Origin: Anthonomus grandis grandis
Lineage: Eukaryota; Arthropoda; Insecta; Coleoptera; Curculionidae
Length of the DNA stretch: 64,000 nucleotides
Assembly (NCBI RefSeq): GCF_022605725.1
Contig: NC_065556.1
Coordinates: 27,325,140-27,389,139 of the forward strand
Reading direction: 5' to 3'
Shown: piece after piece, positions 1 through 10,450 of the stretch
How positions within the stretch are numbered: position 1 is the first letter of the stretch
How the letters are laid out: each line of letters starts with the position of its first letter
Translations under genes and position numbers: made by a program
Notes under the pieces: generated by a model
What the model saw: the letters and a program-made list of their open reading frames with translations, nothing else
The model's database searches: none
What the model was told of the DNA's origin: nothing

Positions 1-744
1 AAATTTCAAAGGCACTAAAATTTTTTCCCATATAGCCTAATCCAAACATTAAATGACTCCCGTCCCTGTCTTCGAATTTGCTGATTTGGATACGGATTTT
101 CGACTACGCAATATTGCTTATTATTTGTGTTAAAAAAACCACTCGTGGAGGAATTGCATTCGTCCGTCCATATTATTTTATTCAAAAAATTTTCATCTTT
201 ATGTAACATTGCATTATGTCAATTGTAAAATTCAAGCTTTCTTGCACTGTCTCGATGTGAATCTTATTGTAAAACGTGGCCTTAAAATATATTAAGGCTG
301 CTTTCTACCTTTTTTTCGTTCTGAGTTCAAAATTCGAAAATATATAATATTTACAAATATTGAAGCACTTGTTCCGAACATCGCCATTTTTTTTTTGCGA
401 AACCAAGCCTAAGATTTTACAAAGCGCGATGTTATGCCCTTCATACATTTATTCAATCAAAAAATATCGACGCGTTGAATTCCCTCCACATTTGCTTACA
501 TTCGCCAGCTTATTGACAGTTGTCGTAGCATCGATAGATGAAATTGCCAATTGCAAAAATATACGGGGTGCATTAGTTAATAATAAGTCAATATTATTTT
601 ATTAATAATAAGTCAATATTAAATACTTAATTAAAGGAAAAAAAATAAAAGCAGATTCGTATTAAGATTTTTTTTTAATTTTGGAAAATCTCAGTTTTTG
701 CTATTAAATCGGTTCTATTGATATCTTCAGAACTATTCAAAATT
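1..744. other. AT-rich stretch, no gene recognised
   Basis: Only short frames with low-complexity translations are present on either strand. No splice-flanked exon, RNA gene or transposon end was recognised. Positions 583-620 hold a short direct repeat of 'taataagtcaatatt'. Confidence 0.5.
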
Positions 745-880
745 TTAAAACGACATTTTGTTAAGTACCAAATTGCGCAACTTTGCCTCTATTTAACCGA
801 CCTTGTATCTGTTACGGTTTCCGAGATCCCAATGAAGAGGGTCGAATTTGGGCTGCCCTGTACGTTTTGACCTTAACTTG
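745..880. repeat. dispersed transposon-like fragment
   Basis: The stretch around 745-800 resembles 29738-29800: both run from an 'aaacg.cat.ttgtta' block through 'gcgcaactt' to 'taatttaacc' or 'tatttaacc'. The adjoining 'ggtttccgagatccc' phrase reads like the terminal part of a dispersed insect repeat. No coding capacity is visible and the family is not identified. Confidence 0.35.
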
Positions 881-1179
881 TCATGTCTCTAATCTCGCGA
901 GTAGGGCATTGGGGTTTGTGGTACGCGATTGTCGGCGTTTCAAAAAAAACTTTAAATTTATTGCTTTTTACTTTTTATACTTGAATATGCTTTTTTTTAT
1001 TTGGAATACCTACTATGCAATTCATGATTATTCAATAGAAAAGATTCAACAAAAGTATCTAACCTTTAGAGTTATGGATGCCATGGGGTTTTTTATACAA
1101 TCTTCTTTTAACTATACTCTCCATGGATTCTCTTGAAACTCTATGATAAAAGTCATTTTCTTTTGCTTCAAGTGCCTGG

Positions 1180-1393
1180 AAGAGAAATATTAATTTGTTT
1201 ATTCCAGGCAGTTGAGAAAGAAAGAAAACAAGAGACTTTATACGTATTTTACTGTCTGAGAAAAAATCAGTTGAAAGCTGCAGTTCATCGATTAAGCAGT
1301 TGAAAAGAAAAATAGCTCGATTGACTTCATAAAGATCATAAGTCTGCCCTGATCCTGAGAGTTCTGCGTGGGGATATTTTTTGTTCTGAATTA
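1180..1393 (-). CDS. unrecognised exon-like open frame
   Basis: A minus-strand frame is open from 1550 to 1059. Its central part (about 70 residues, including SGSGQTYDLYEVNRAIF) has balanced, protein-like composition, unlike the AT-biased hydrophobic translation above it. A pyrimidine-rich tract ending in CTAG (about 1394-1410) immediately upstream would serve as a 3' splice site, so the real exon may start at about 1393. A second acceptor-like TTCCAG lies in frame near 1180. No domain or donor site was recognised. It may be an exon of an unseen gene, a transposon fragment, or chance. Confidence 0.25.
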
Positions 1394-1727
1394 CTAGAAA
1401 AAAAATTAAATTTATGTGTAACACGAGATATAACGCACTTAATATTTTAATTATATTCTTTTTTATTACCATTGATGCTTTTATTGAATACATACATTTA
1501 CAATAAAAAATATTAAAAAAAAAATATATTAATAGGATTTTGATGAACATGGTTTTATATGCCTCTAAAAAAAATTATGAAAGTAAGAAAGGAGTTAACA
1601 CCATAATGTTGAATGTTGTGAAAAGTAAGTGATAAAATTCACAAATTAGCAAAGAAAAAAGCTGGTAAATTGTAACTTATTTTTTATTAAGTTATTAGTT
1701 ATAAAAAAATAATACATTAAGTATTTC

Positions 1728-2931
1728 TTAGTCACATTCATCACTCTCAGGGTAATCATGATTACTGCTGTCATGTCTCAGGTTTGTATAAAAATCGTGA
1801 CAATAGGAACTTGTATATGGCAGTAGTGCTAATAAGTCTTGATACTTCTGCTCGGTGATTGGTTTTCCTGTCTCGCTAAGCACATTAAGTTTATCTGGCA
1901 GAGTAATGTTTGGACTGCTTACATTTCTCTTCAGGCTGACCATTTTAAAATTTCCATCAAATTCTGTTTTAAAATACAACATTCCAATCTCTTCCTGTCT
2001 TACCAGTAGTTGAACAGCATTTGAAATTAGTACAGGCTGTTTTTCACTATCAACTTTTCGATAAATAAATGGAGATGTTTTCGGATTTTCGTATAGCACC
2101 TTAAAGTTTAGGAAGTCTTGTTTTTCCATGTTATGTACAACATACTTACTATGAACCTGCCTTATAAATTGTTGCCAATTCCAAGGAGTCATAATTTCTA
2201 AGCGTGTTAAGTGTTTCCTTTTTCTTTCAATCAAAGCGTGGACGGTATCTGCTTCCATGTGTGTGTACGGCCTTTTAAGAGAAATTTTTGATTTATAACC
2301 TTAAGTTGAGGGTATTTGACTAAAATCCAGAACAGAGCAGCAATAATTGCCATATTTTTGTTTTGTCCGTAACAGTTATCTGACCAAATAGTCAGTTCTT
2401 CAATATTATTGTCCTTAATATTAAAAAATACCCACTTAATCAAAGCTGATGCAATCTCATTTCCCCCCCCGACCAGCTTTGCTTTTATCCCACATCATAT
2501 TGTGAGCTTGTCCCGTCGTTGCGTCATAAATAGTAAAATTTAAGGTCCAAAGCTTTCTTTTATAAAAGCTGGTACCACAGGTTAATAATGGCGTCGGTAG
2601 GCACTTTTGTAAGTCAACGGTTAAAACTTTAAGTGTTGGGTTATTTCTTGATATTTCGATATCCTCATGTTTAAGCGTATATCGGGTAGTTGATTCTTTT
2701 TGATGATTATCAAACTGTCAAAATATCTGCTTTTTCTAAGTCTGATGTTGTGGACTTGATTTTTACAACGAATTGGTCGCAAGTATCACACGTATCTACT
2801 TCTGGTGTCTTAAATGACAAATTAAAATCTTTATTGAAAATATCATAGTAGACCCATTTCTTTGCAACTAGTCCCTTTTCAAGACCTTTATCCTCACACC
2901 ATTCCAAATAGTTTTTATACAATTTTTCCAT
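1728..2931 (-). pseudogene. DUF7869-type, transposase-like gene, frameshifted
   Basis: Three minus-strand pieces in different frames together give one protein of the insect/cnidarian DUF7869 type. In order: an N-terminal piece (2931-2710) with a CDTCDQF cysteine motif; a middle piece (about 2705-2462) with YDATTGQAHNMMWD; a piece at 2443-2231 with the hallmark IWSDNCYGQNKN; and a C-terminal piece (2258-1728) beginning MEADTVHALIERKRK. The acidic residues in YDATT, WSDNC and MEAD look like an RNase H-fold active site, but that role is inference. Frameshifts occur near 2705 and in a C8 run near 2462; the last pieces also change frame near 2250. No start or terminal inverted repeats were identified, so the copy is a decayed fragment. 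Confidence 0.65.
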
Positions 2932-3866
2932 GTTCAGGTCAGGGCCTAAATATAACCTAACCTAACACCAAGTGGACTTGGCGTTGTTTACCCCGAAGTA
3001 AAATATGCACTTCTGGATATTAAGTTTGAGGCATACAACATTATTTCTTTTGGTGTTCTTTACCTCGTATAAAAAAGTCACATGGTGTTAAAAGTTTCTA
3101 TGGAATTGGGTTAATATAAAAAATAAACGATAGTGTCTTATGCCTCTAAATAAAGTACAAAAAATGTCATAAAACTATGTGCGTAACTCAATTTTGGCCA
3201 AAATTGGACATAGTGTTGTATACCTCCGGCCTACAGATTTATAAAATCTCTCATTCTTGTGATTTATATAACGAGCTGAAGTTGTAAGGGCATATTTAAT
3301 TAAATTTATGTTTGTTGTTTTTTCTTAAATATTAAAGTATACAGGTTTATTTTTTAACGATCTAATATAAAAATAGGAAGTATTTTTTCAAATACCATTT
3401 TATAAAAAGTACGTTTAACTTCTATCCTTTTAAGTCAATACCACACCATTTTTAATGATATTAAATAATTATCACACGAAAATTATAATTTACTCTTAAA
3501 CGGAAAAAAAATTAAAAAATATCTTTTCTGTATACTGAAATTATAAGTGGAGAAAATGGTGAATTAGAAACCAACTGACATCACAAGCCAACATTTTCAG
3601 GAGAGGTACATCTTTAATATAATTAAATATTATTAATAAATAAGAGTAGAAAAACCTCACTATCATCAACAAAATGTTACAAGTCAAATTGTGGAATTTA
3701 TCCAGATAAAGCTTATAGATTTAACTTCTTCTTTTTCTTATGGACGTCTTAGTGTTACTCAACAAAAAAAAATTCTTGTATTTTTAGCGCCCTGAGGAAG
3801 CAAATATATTTTACGAAACGCCGTTCATTTTGAGTTAAAATAAACTTTTATTTCACTGATTATATA
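2932..3866. other. AT-rich stretch with a possible retroelement 3' end
   Basis: No gene recognised. Positions about 3778-3856 (ccctgaggaagcaaat, then acgaaacgccgtt, then aataaactttta) resemble the 3' tail common in insect non-LTR or Penelope-like elements. The rest is AT-rich without recognisable coding. Confidence 0.3.
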
Positions 3867-4502
3867 CAGGGTGGTCCAGTTTAAACGTCATTAGATTTAA
3901 TACGTGACTTTCATTATAAAATTTTTTTCAGAAATGTTTAATAACAAAGATACAGGGTGTTAAAGTTAAGAATAATTATTTGTTTATTTATCATAACTTT
4001 TAAACTACCCGCGCAATTTTAATTAAATTTCGCACGCAGGTTATTGTAGTGAATTGTCAACTACTGATGAAGTCAATTGTGGCGTAACATACAACCTGGT
4101 CCTTTTTTGCCTTAAATCTGCGAGGTGATAAAATATTTTTTTATAAGAAATCAACTGTTAGATTTTCCATTTAATTTGGAAAAAAAAATTACTGTTGCAA
4201 AATTATGATTTAAGGCACTGTTTTTAAAATATCTTAATTTAATTCTTCAGAAATACCTGCTAAAATATTGCAAAAAATTATAAAAAAAGGAAATTGGGCT
4301 TTTGGGCATGGCAATTTTTTTAAAAATTGGTTTCATCAGTAATTGACAATTTACTACAACCTGCATGCGAAATTTAATTAAAATAACACCCTGTATGTTT
4401 GCTATTAAACATTTCTGAGAGAAATTTTATAATAAAAGTCTATTTCTTTTTAAATTCTCTATCAGGTATTAAAATTAATGACGTTTAAACCGGACCACCC
4501 TG
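3867..4502. mobile_element. foldback MITE with long terminal inverted repeats
   Basis: The left end CAGGGTGGTCCAGTTTAAAC is matched by the complement at the right end (gtttaaaccggaccaccctg, ending 4502). The inversion continues inwards for roughly 200 bp: gcgcaattttaattaaattt and the tcaactactgatgaa block on the left have counterparts at about 4325-4385. It has no coding capacity. The left flank ends in TA; the right flank is TC, so a TA target duplication is imperfect or decayed. The CAGGGTG-type end suggests a Tc1/mariner-derived non-autonomous element. Confidence 0.75.
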
Positions 4503-4739
4503 TCTGTATAGTTCATGTAAGTTTTTTTTTAATATCTTTCTGGGATAAAATCAAATTCCCATTGAAAATATTTTTTTTTCATTTTGGATTGAGTTAATTT
4601 TTCTTACTAATTTTTTAATATTAAGATTTGAAGTAAATTATTGATATTTTACTATAGTTTGATTTAACCCAAATACTCATCAATTAATTACCAAAAATAC
4701 CCCAAAAGTATTTATACCCTTATACATAACATAATGTCC

Positions 4740-5007
4740 ACCCTTAATCATCCCCGAAAAAGTCGAAAAGCCACGCAGGTTATTCACGGCTTAATTACAG
4801 GTACCACCGAAACAAACAAATAATAAACATGTTAAGCTGCTGGCAAAGGCACATTAGGGCCGAAAAACGGTCCCTTATTCCGAGTAAAGGGTCGACGGGG
4901 GGGCCCCACTCGAGATAATTTAAGGCAACACCGGTTTCTCCGGGACGCGCTATCTGACCGCAGCATCGCAGATTTGTTAGTCTAAATGGCAGCCATGAAA
5001 AGGCACA
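4740..5007. promoter_or_regulatory. base-composition island, candidate cis-regulatory element
   Basis: This block is clearly less AT-rich than its surroundings, with gggtcgacgggggggcccc, ctccgggacgcgctatctg and ggcttaattacagg (a homeodomain-like TAATTA). It has no convincing open frame or repeat structure and abuts the first copy of the 5008 repeat. The regulatory role is inferred from composition only. Confidence 0.3.
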
Positions 5008-5325
5008 GAAATGATTTAATAACAGATTATAGATAATATTCCGTGAATCTATTTGACTTAACGAGTGACAGGTCCCGAGAGAGAGGGTTTTTTTCCTGTT
5101 GTTTTGCTTTTCGTTTGTTGGGTCTTGAATTAATTGGCCGTTTAGGCTGTTATGGTATTAAAGAAGACTGTGTTTTTGGGGCACACTTTTTTGACTACGT
5201 AATTGGTTGTTGGCACATTGCTTAACATAGTTGGCTTTTTTGCTTGATCGATAATGTATGATAAGTTGATTTGATTGAATGATTGGATGACCAATTTTGA
5301 TGTAATAAGAAGCTCTTCCTGGATC
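5008..5325. repeat. core repeat, copy 1 of 3
   Basis: Starts near agaaatgatttaataacag and runs through ttccgtgaatctatttgact, gtgacaggtcccgagaga and ggccgtttaggctg. Near-identical copies lie at about 10126-10450 and 12064-12420, same orientation. A 60-codon open frame in copies 1 and 2 is coincidental: copy 3 loses the frame. Each copy heads a larger tandem unit. Confidence 0.85.
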
Positions 5326-5329
5326 TTAA

Positions 5330-5720
5330 TTTTTGTTGCAGGAGTTGGTAATTATTTTCTGATTTTTTGATTTTCCAAGGCTTAACATTTTTTTAGCGGT
5401 TTCCAGGTTTTTATAATTTCTTCCTTCCAAGAATTAGACGTCGTTATATTGTTTCTGCTAGAAATTAAAAATAATTGGTTAAATTTTTCCAGGCTTTTTG
5501 AGGCTCATTTTTTATATATTCAATTTGTTTAGGTATTTAAAGTAATTGTTTGTTCTATTCCAGGCATCTGACCTAACTTTTTATGTTTTTTTAAGCTTTT
5601 AGAATAATTTTCTATATTTTCTAGGCGTTTATACAAAATTTTTGATTTTCCTTGTGCTTCGTATTTTTTCTCGCTTTTTTCATGTATATAGAGCTAATAT
5701 CTTATCTCTTCCAGGCATTT
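5330..5720. repeat. array of degenerate TTCCAGGCATTTG-type motif
   Basis: Short phrases such as 'ttccaggcatctgacc', 'ttttctaggcgttta' and 'tcttccaggcatttta' recur every 40-90 bases in T-rich sequence. The same motif fills parts of the two other tandem units and recurs elsewhere in the window. Confidence 0.6.
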
Positions 5721-6240
5721 TAAAGTAATTTTTACGCCTTATAGTGATTGTCCACAAAATGTAAAGCTTCACAAAATTAGTCAAGTTCTTAAGGGTAAGA
5801 TTTCTATTTAAGCAATCATATGCCTTTCATAAATTCAAAAACGTTTCAATCAGTGGCGGCTCCTTCTTAGGGTCAATTGGTCAATGACCCCCCTTAAATA
5901 ATCTCATAAAAATCCCAATTTTATTATAAATATCTTTTATCTAAAACTTCATTGTGAATTATAAAATTCTCTAAGCAGTCTGCATTGGCAAAACAAATAA
6001 ATATATTATTAACGTCGCGCCTCGCGCGCATCACAAGCCCGTGGCTGGGCCGTATTTTAAATTGTCCCTATACAGTTCTTATGGCTTATGGAGAAATGCA
6101 TGTAAAATAGAACAAAGAAGGCAGATTAGCATTTCGTGGGCGGGAGTGAGAGTCACCTTTCAGTCCTATATCGCTAACGTAGTCGACGGCCCGACTGGAT
6201 GAATGTTTTCAGTTTTGTTTTAAATAGTTACTGTTTGCCG

Positions 6241-6619
6241 CCCGCACGAAATAATTGCCTTAAAATCTGCTGGAACATTAAATTATGATGTTCCAACAGA
6301 TTTTAATTTAAATAATTATGACGGCCTGAGAAAAAGGAAAGTGGTCGACCAAAACCAAATATGAATTTAAAACAAACAACAAAGGATAGGGGTGAAGATA
6401 TTCAAAAATATTTTAAAGAATCAATGTACAATTTGTGTGATTGGATTTGTGGCTGCAGTGTGAGAAATGCATTTTTTTGCTACCCGTCTTTACTAATTTC
6501 GAATGACGCTGTATGGGCGACAAATGGAGTAATTGACATTAAGCATTTAAAAGTGAAAATTACAAAGCTTGCTTCTTCCACTACTCATATAAAGTCATCA
6601 ATGAATTACGCAAGTTTAG
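6241..6619 (+). pseudogene. hAT-1 transposase, N-terminal part
   Basis: The clearest frame starts at 6361. It encodes the TTF-type N-terminal region of ZMYM1-like hAT transposases: around residues 15-65 there is DWICGCSVRNAFFCYPSLLI followed by a spaced histidine segment (TTHIKSSMNYASLDK). In the family this zinc-binding domain contacts transposon DNA. The 5' part upstream of 6361 has lost its frame. The gene is cut at 6619 by insertion of the nested element and resumes at 8879. Confidence 0.7.
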
Positions 6620-8869
6620 ACAAGAGTCTACGTAACAACTTTTCAGATAGAGCGCACTGGTATTGCCCCGTCGCCTTATCGCCCCGTGGCCCCGTCAAGC
6701 CATCGCTGAAATTGTATTACCTGTATAATAAATAAAACGTTTTTGGAGGTTGAAAGCTGAAATGGTTGTTTTGATTTAGATAGATTTACTGGTGACACGT
6801 TAATTGAGTTATTTTAGGTATATTAGTATTAATAAAATCTGTTTTTTAACAGTTTTATTCATCTTTGGCCCGTATCTAAAATATATGTACATTTTGATTG
6901 TTTCAAATATTGCACTTTTTGACTTTTGAACTACTTTTACTTAACCGATTGTAACAAAATGTTACACAAACATTGGGTTCTTGTCTTATGACAATACTAT
7001 ACAATGACAATATTATTATATTCACCAACCTTATGGAATTAACCCGGCATCGGCAACCAGCAACCCCTAGGTAGGTACCTTAATAGAGGGAGGAGATAGC
7101 TTTATGATTTTAAATTAGAATAAGGACAAATTTACTAAAATACCTCGTTTTTAAGGTTTCATTTGGCCAGGTGAAATTGTGCAGTCATAGAAGTAATAAA
7201 ATGCTAATTAAAAGACAAGCCAAAAACCAGAAAATAAAATCTGATAATCTACTTTTGGTATTGATATATTAAATATGTAGGTAGTATTTCTAAATAAAAT
7301 TATGACCTCTGGATCAACTTTTGACAATTTATTAAAATAACGTGAGGTGCACATTCGCCAAAAAAAATTATAGCTGACGCGCCAATCTTACAAACAGAGA
7401 GTCGCCCAAAAAAAAAGGCTTCATACGCCTGCGAAAATTGGCCAAAAAAGGGCTTTTCTGGATAGATAAGATCTAAGAATCTAAAAGGTTTTTTGATATG
7501 AGGTTTTAAAATATTTGTTCTGAAAGGACAAAACTAGACTTCTGTAGTTTTATTTTTTTTAATTAGGCCTAAAATCATATAAAAAACGATGCTTAGACAT
7601 ACAGAAAATTAAGGTAATTTTCAACGTTATATTTATCTGTTTAGAATTTAAATTTCAAAAAATTGATTCTACAGATGTCTAGATTAATCCATTAACTAAC
7701 AATTTTATAAAAAAATAATATTCAAAAAGCGCTAGTGTCTTAGATCTCATCTATCCAGAAAAGGCTTTCAACGCAGTTTTTACCGGCTAAATTCTAATAT
7801 CGATGAGTGACTGCTAATCGATATCGTTGATTGATAATCGATCGTACTAAACGTCACCCCTTCTGTACTATTTTTGAAATTTTCTTGGCTGAATTGGATT
7901 ACGCTCTTAAGGCCGCTGCACAATTCATGCCCGGAAAAAATCTTGTTCAGATACCTATAGGTATATAGAATCAACGTAAACAACAGGCAATATAATAGGA
8001 ATTTTTATGTTATTTAGGACTTTTTTGGATCAAATTTTGTTTTCTTTTTGGTTTACTCAACAATCATTCCAACCTAAAATTAAGACAACGTCAAAGTCAA
8101 AAATAGATGCAAAAATAAATAATACTTACTTTGAATAAAAAATAAAAAATACTTTAAAAAATGCAAAAATAAAAAACACTTTTTTTCGATAATTTAAGTT
8201 GAAATGAATTCGAGTTCAAACATAATTTTGACTGTCCCACTTAATTTTCTTATTAGGATTTGTTACACACATTATAGTTTTGCACTGTATAGGGAATAAA
8301 AATAATATAATTTTTATTTAAATAATAAGGGTTTTTAAGGAAAAATGCGATATGCCTTAGTGCGAGAAAAAAAAAGTACCTACCTATCTATTTTTTTTCC
8401 TAAAGGGGCGTATATCTCATCAGTAGGAATTCCTATTAATGAAATATAGGTATAGGCCCCCAAAAGACGCTCCTAAAAACATTTTTCAAAAGACAAAATA
8501 CTGTCCCAGAGAGTATGAAAGTAAATACCACACTCTCGAAACAAAAATCGACGGGTCCGACTAGACTTTAAAAAAAATTGAAACCCCTTATAAGGTAGGC
8601 GTGTAGTAATAAAACAAAACATATTTTATTACTACCAGATATATCCGTAAAATAACTCAATAACGTGTCACCAGTATAATTAAATCTATCAAAATCAAAA
8701 CAACCATTCCGTTCGGCTTCAAAAACCTAATATCTAAATACAATCAATACAGGATAATTATATAAAGTGCAAGTACATATTTAAATGAATCGACGGGGCC
8801 ACGGGGCGATCAGGTGACTGGGCGAAACAGAGTGCGCTCCATCGGAAAAGTTGTTACGTAGACACTTGT
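6620..8869. mobile_element. long-TIR, Mutator-like non-autonomous element nested in hAT-1
   Basis: The left end ACAAGAGTCTACGTAACAAC and the reverse complement of the right end ACAAGTGTCTACGTAACAAC match, and the inverted similarity runs inwards for about 240 bp. It includes a GC-rich block (GCCCCGT repeats) and the gttgttttgatttagatag and ctggtgacacgtta segments. The flanks carry CAAGTTTAG on both sides (6611-6619 and 8870-8878), a 9-bp target duplication (7-9 bp if the outermost base belongs to the TIR). Long TIRs plus a 9-bp duplication fit a Mutator-like element. The 6870-8610 interior is AT-rich with no transposase recognised. Confidence 0.8.
7449..7766. repeat. inner inverted repeat inside the nested element
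   Basis: The segment cttttctggatagataagatc near 7455 is mirrored by gatctcatctatccagaaaag near 7745, with further imperfect pairing just outside. This may be a smaller MITE nested in the Mutator-like element, or internal symmetry of it. Confidence 0.45.
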
Positions 8870-8878
8870 CAAGTTTAG

Positions 8879-9600
8879 GACGTGTTAACACAGTCTAACA
8901 GTTGAAAACTATATACTTTGGTGTTAACATAAGACAGCAACTTGATAGTGTATATCGTAAATCTGTGCATGACTTTAATGAATCGGTTTCTAAAAATAGG
9001 TATATTTTAAACAAACTAAACTCGGCTGTGTAAAATTTTGCGGAGTTTTCGAAATTGCATTGCGCGGTCATGACGAAAGTATCAGCTCCAATAATCCTGA
9101 AATTTTTCTGGGCCTTATCGATTTTGTTTCTGAACTGGATTTAATGTTTAAAGAACATATTGAAAGAAGTACAGTATTTAAAGGCACATCAAAAACAATT
9201 CAGAACGATATTTTCGAATCAATGTTAGCTATTGTACATACTCATATAATTAAGGAGATTGGCCAGACAAATTTTGTGGCAATTCAAGTAGATGAGACCA
9301 CAGACAGCTTCAATAAAACGCAGATGATTGTCATATTGCAATATGTATTAACTGATTGCACATGAAAGATTTTGGAAATTTGTTAACCCTCCAGATGCCA
9401 CAGCACAACATTTAACTAATGTAATATTGGAAGAACTTCAATTATCCAAAATTAATCAAGCACCTGAAAAATTAATTGCCCAAAGTTACGATGGTGCATC
9501 AGTCATGAGCGGTAAACTGGTAGGAGTATAAATAAAAATTAAAGAAATATACCCAAATGCACACTTTATTGCTAGCACTGCTATGCCCATCAACTTATCC
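8879..9600 (+). pseudogene. hAT-1 transposase, middle part
   Basis: This continues the 6241-6619 gene after the nested insertion. The recognisable segments run in hAT order: RQQLDSVYRKSVHDFNESV and NRYILNKLNSAV (about 8930-9030), the conserved LRGHDES block at 9060, IQVDETTDSFNKTQM (9285-9330, with the catalytic-type DETTD acidic motif), SYDGASVMSG (9485-9515) and HFIASTAMPINLSCKK, a decayed form of the H(C)YAHQLNL block. Stops and frameshifts separate the pieces, so the copy cannot encode an active transposase. Confidence 0.75.
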
Positions 9601-10061
9601 TGCAAAAAGCGGCGAGTCAACGTAAGCCGATAAAAATATTTTTTGTAAATTTATACGCATTTTCGTCCTTTTTCGGCCGATCTCCAAAACGTACGATGGT
9701 TCTGGGTAGAGTGGTTTCGATAACCTGTTTATACCCTTGTTCTTATATTTTTATTTAAAATATTTACTCTAATAAAAAGGCAAAGTTAATTTTCGGCAAA
9801 CGATTTAAGCATTTAAAGTTATTTTTACCCGCTTAATAGGGTAAATATCTCGGTAAATATTATTGAGTTTTATCTAAGTCGGTATTTTTTATCCAAAATA
9901 TAAATGACAAAAAGATCTTTCAAATACTTTAAAAAATCAATAGTTTGATTTGTTTTTTTCTATTAGAGTAAACTATAAGTTTTCAAACCAAAATGACCCC
10001 CCTGAAGATTGACCCACGAGCCGCCACTGGTTTCAATAGGCCATTATCCCTATATTCCAAA

Positions 10062-10100
10062 ATTTGGCGAGTAAAATACCCTCAATTTTACTCGCCAAAT
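10062..10100. other. perfect 16-bp hairpin
   Basis: ATTTGGCGAGTAAAAT (10062-10077) is followed by a 7-base loop and its exact complement (10085-10100). It lies in the host sequence just right of hAT-1; the paralogue near 14830 keeps only the 'cgagtaaaattgagg' half, so the palindrome is not conserved among copies. Confidence 0.5.
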
Positions 10101-10125
10101 ATTATAGATACAGTGTGATCCATAT

Positions 10126-10450
10126 GAAATGATTTAATAACAGATTATAGATAATATTCCGTGAATCTATTTGACTTAACGAGTGACAGGTCCCGAGAGA
10201 GAGGGTTTTTTTCCTGTTGTTTTGCTTTTCGTTTGTTGGGTCTTGAATTAATTGGCCGTTTAGACTGTTATGGTATTAAAGAAGACTGTGTTTTTGGGGC
10301 ACACTTTTTTGTCTACGTAATTGGTTGTTGGCACATTGCTTAACATAGTTGACTTTTTTGCTTGTTTAATCGTGTATCGATCGATAATTTATGATAAGTT
10401 GATTTGATTGAATGACCAATTTTGATGTAGTAAGAAGTTCTTCCTGGATC
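10126..10450. repeat. core repeat, copy 2 of 3
   Basis: Nearly identical to 5008-5325, with a few substitutions and a short insertion near 10370. It begins immediately after the tail of unit 1 (gtgatccatatgaaatg), so units 1 and 2 are directly adjacent. Confidence 0.85.

Larger units (their letters stand above)
5851..10029 (+). mobile_element. hAT element (hAT-1), decayed, split by a nested element
   Basis: Terminal inverted repeats begin CAGTGGCGGCTC at 5851 and end GAGCCGCCACTG at 10029; the subterminal stretch tgacccccctt is also mirrored on the right (aaaatgacccccc). The element is flanked by a perfect 8-bp target duplication GTTTCAAT (5843-5850 and 10030-10037), diagnostic of hAT transposition. 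Coding fragments of a TTF-zinc-finger hAT transposase lie at 6241-6619 and 8879-9600; the C-terminal dimerisation region is missing. A 2250-bp element is nested at 6620-8869. Confidence 0.92.

Noticed and set aside
783..1136. Plus-strand frame of 117 codons
   Set aside because: Composition is low-complexity and it overlaps a dispersed repeat and the opposite-strand frame; no family recognised.
2950..2972. aacctaacctaac, resembling the insect telomeric TTAGG repeat
   Set aside because: Only two units; no array.
5043..5225. 60-codon open frame (repeated at 10161-10343)
   Set aside because: Part of the conserved core repeat, but the third copy breaks the frame and there is no domain or signal; conservation is of DNA, not protein.
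6262..6305. Hairpin with a 17-bp arm (aaatctgctggaacat and its mirror), considered as a microRNA precursor
   Set aside because: The stem is too short for an insect pre-miRNA, and it lies in the decayed 5' coding part of hAT-1.
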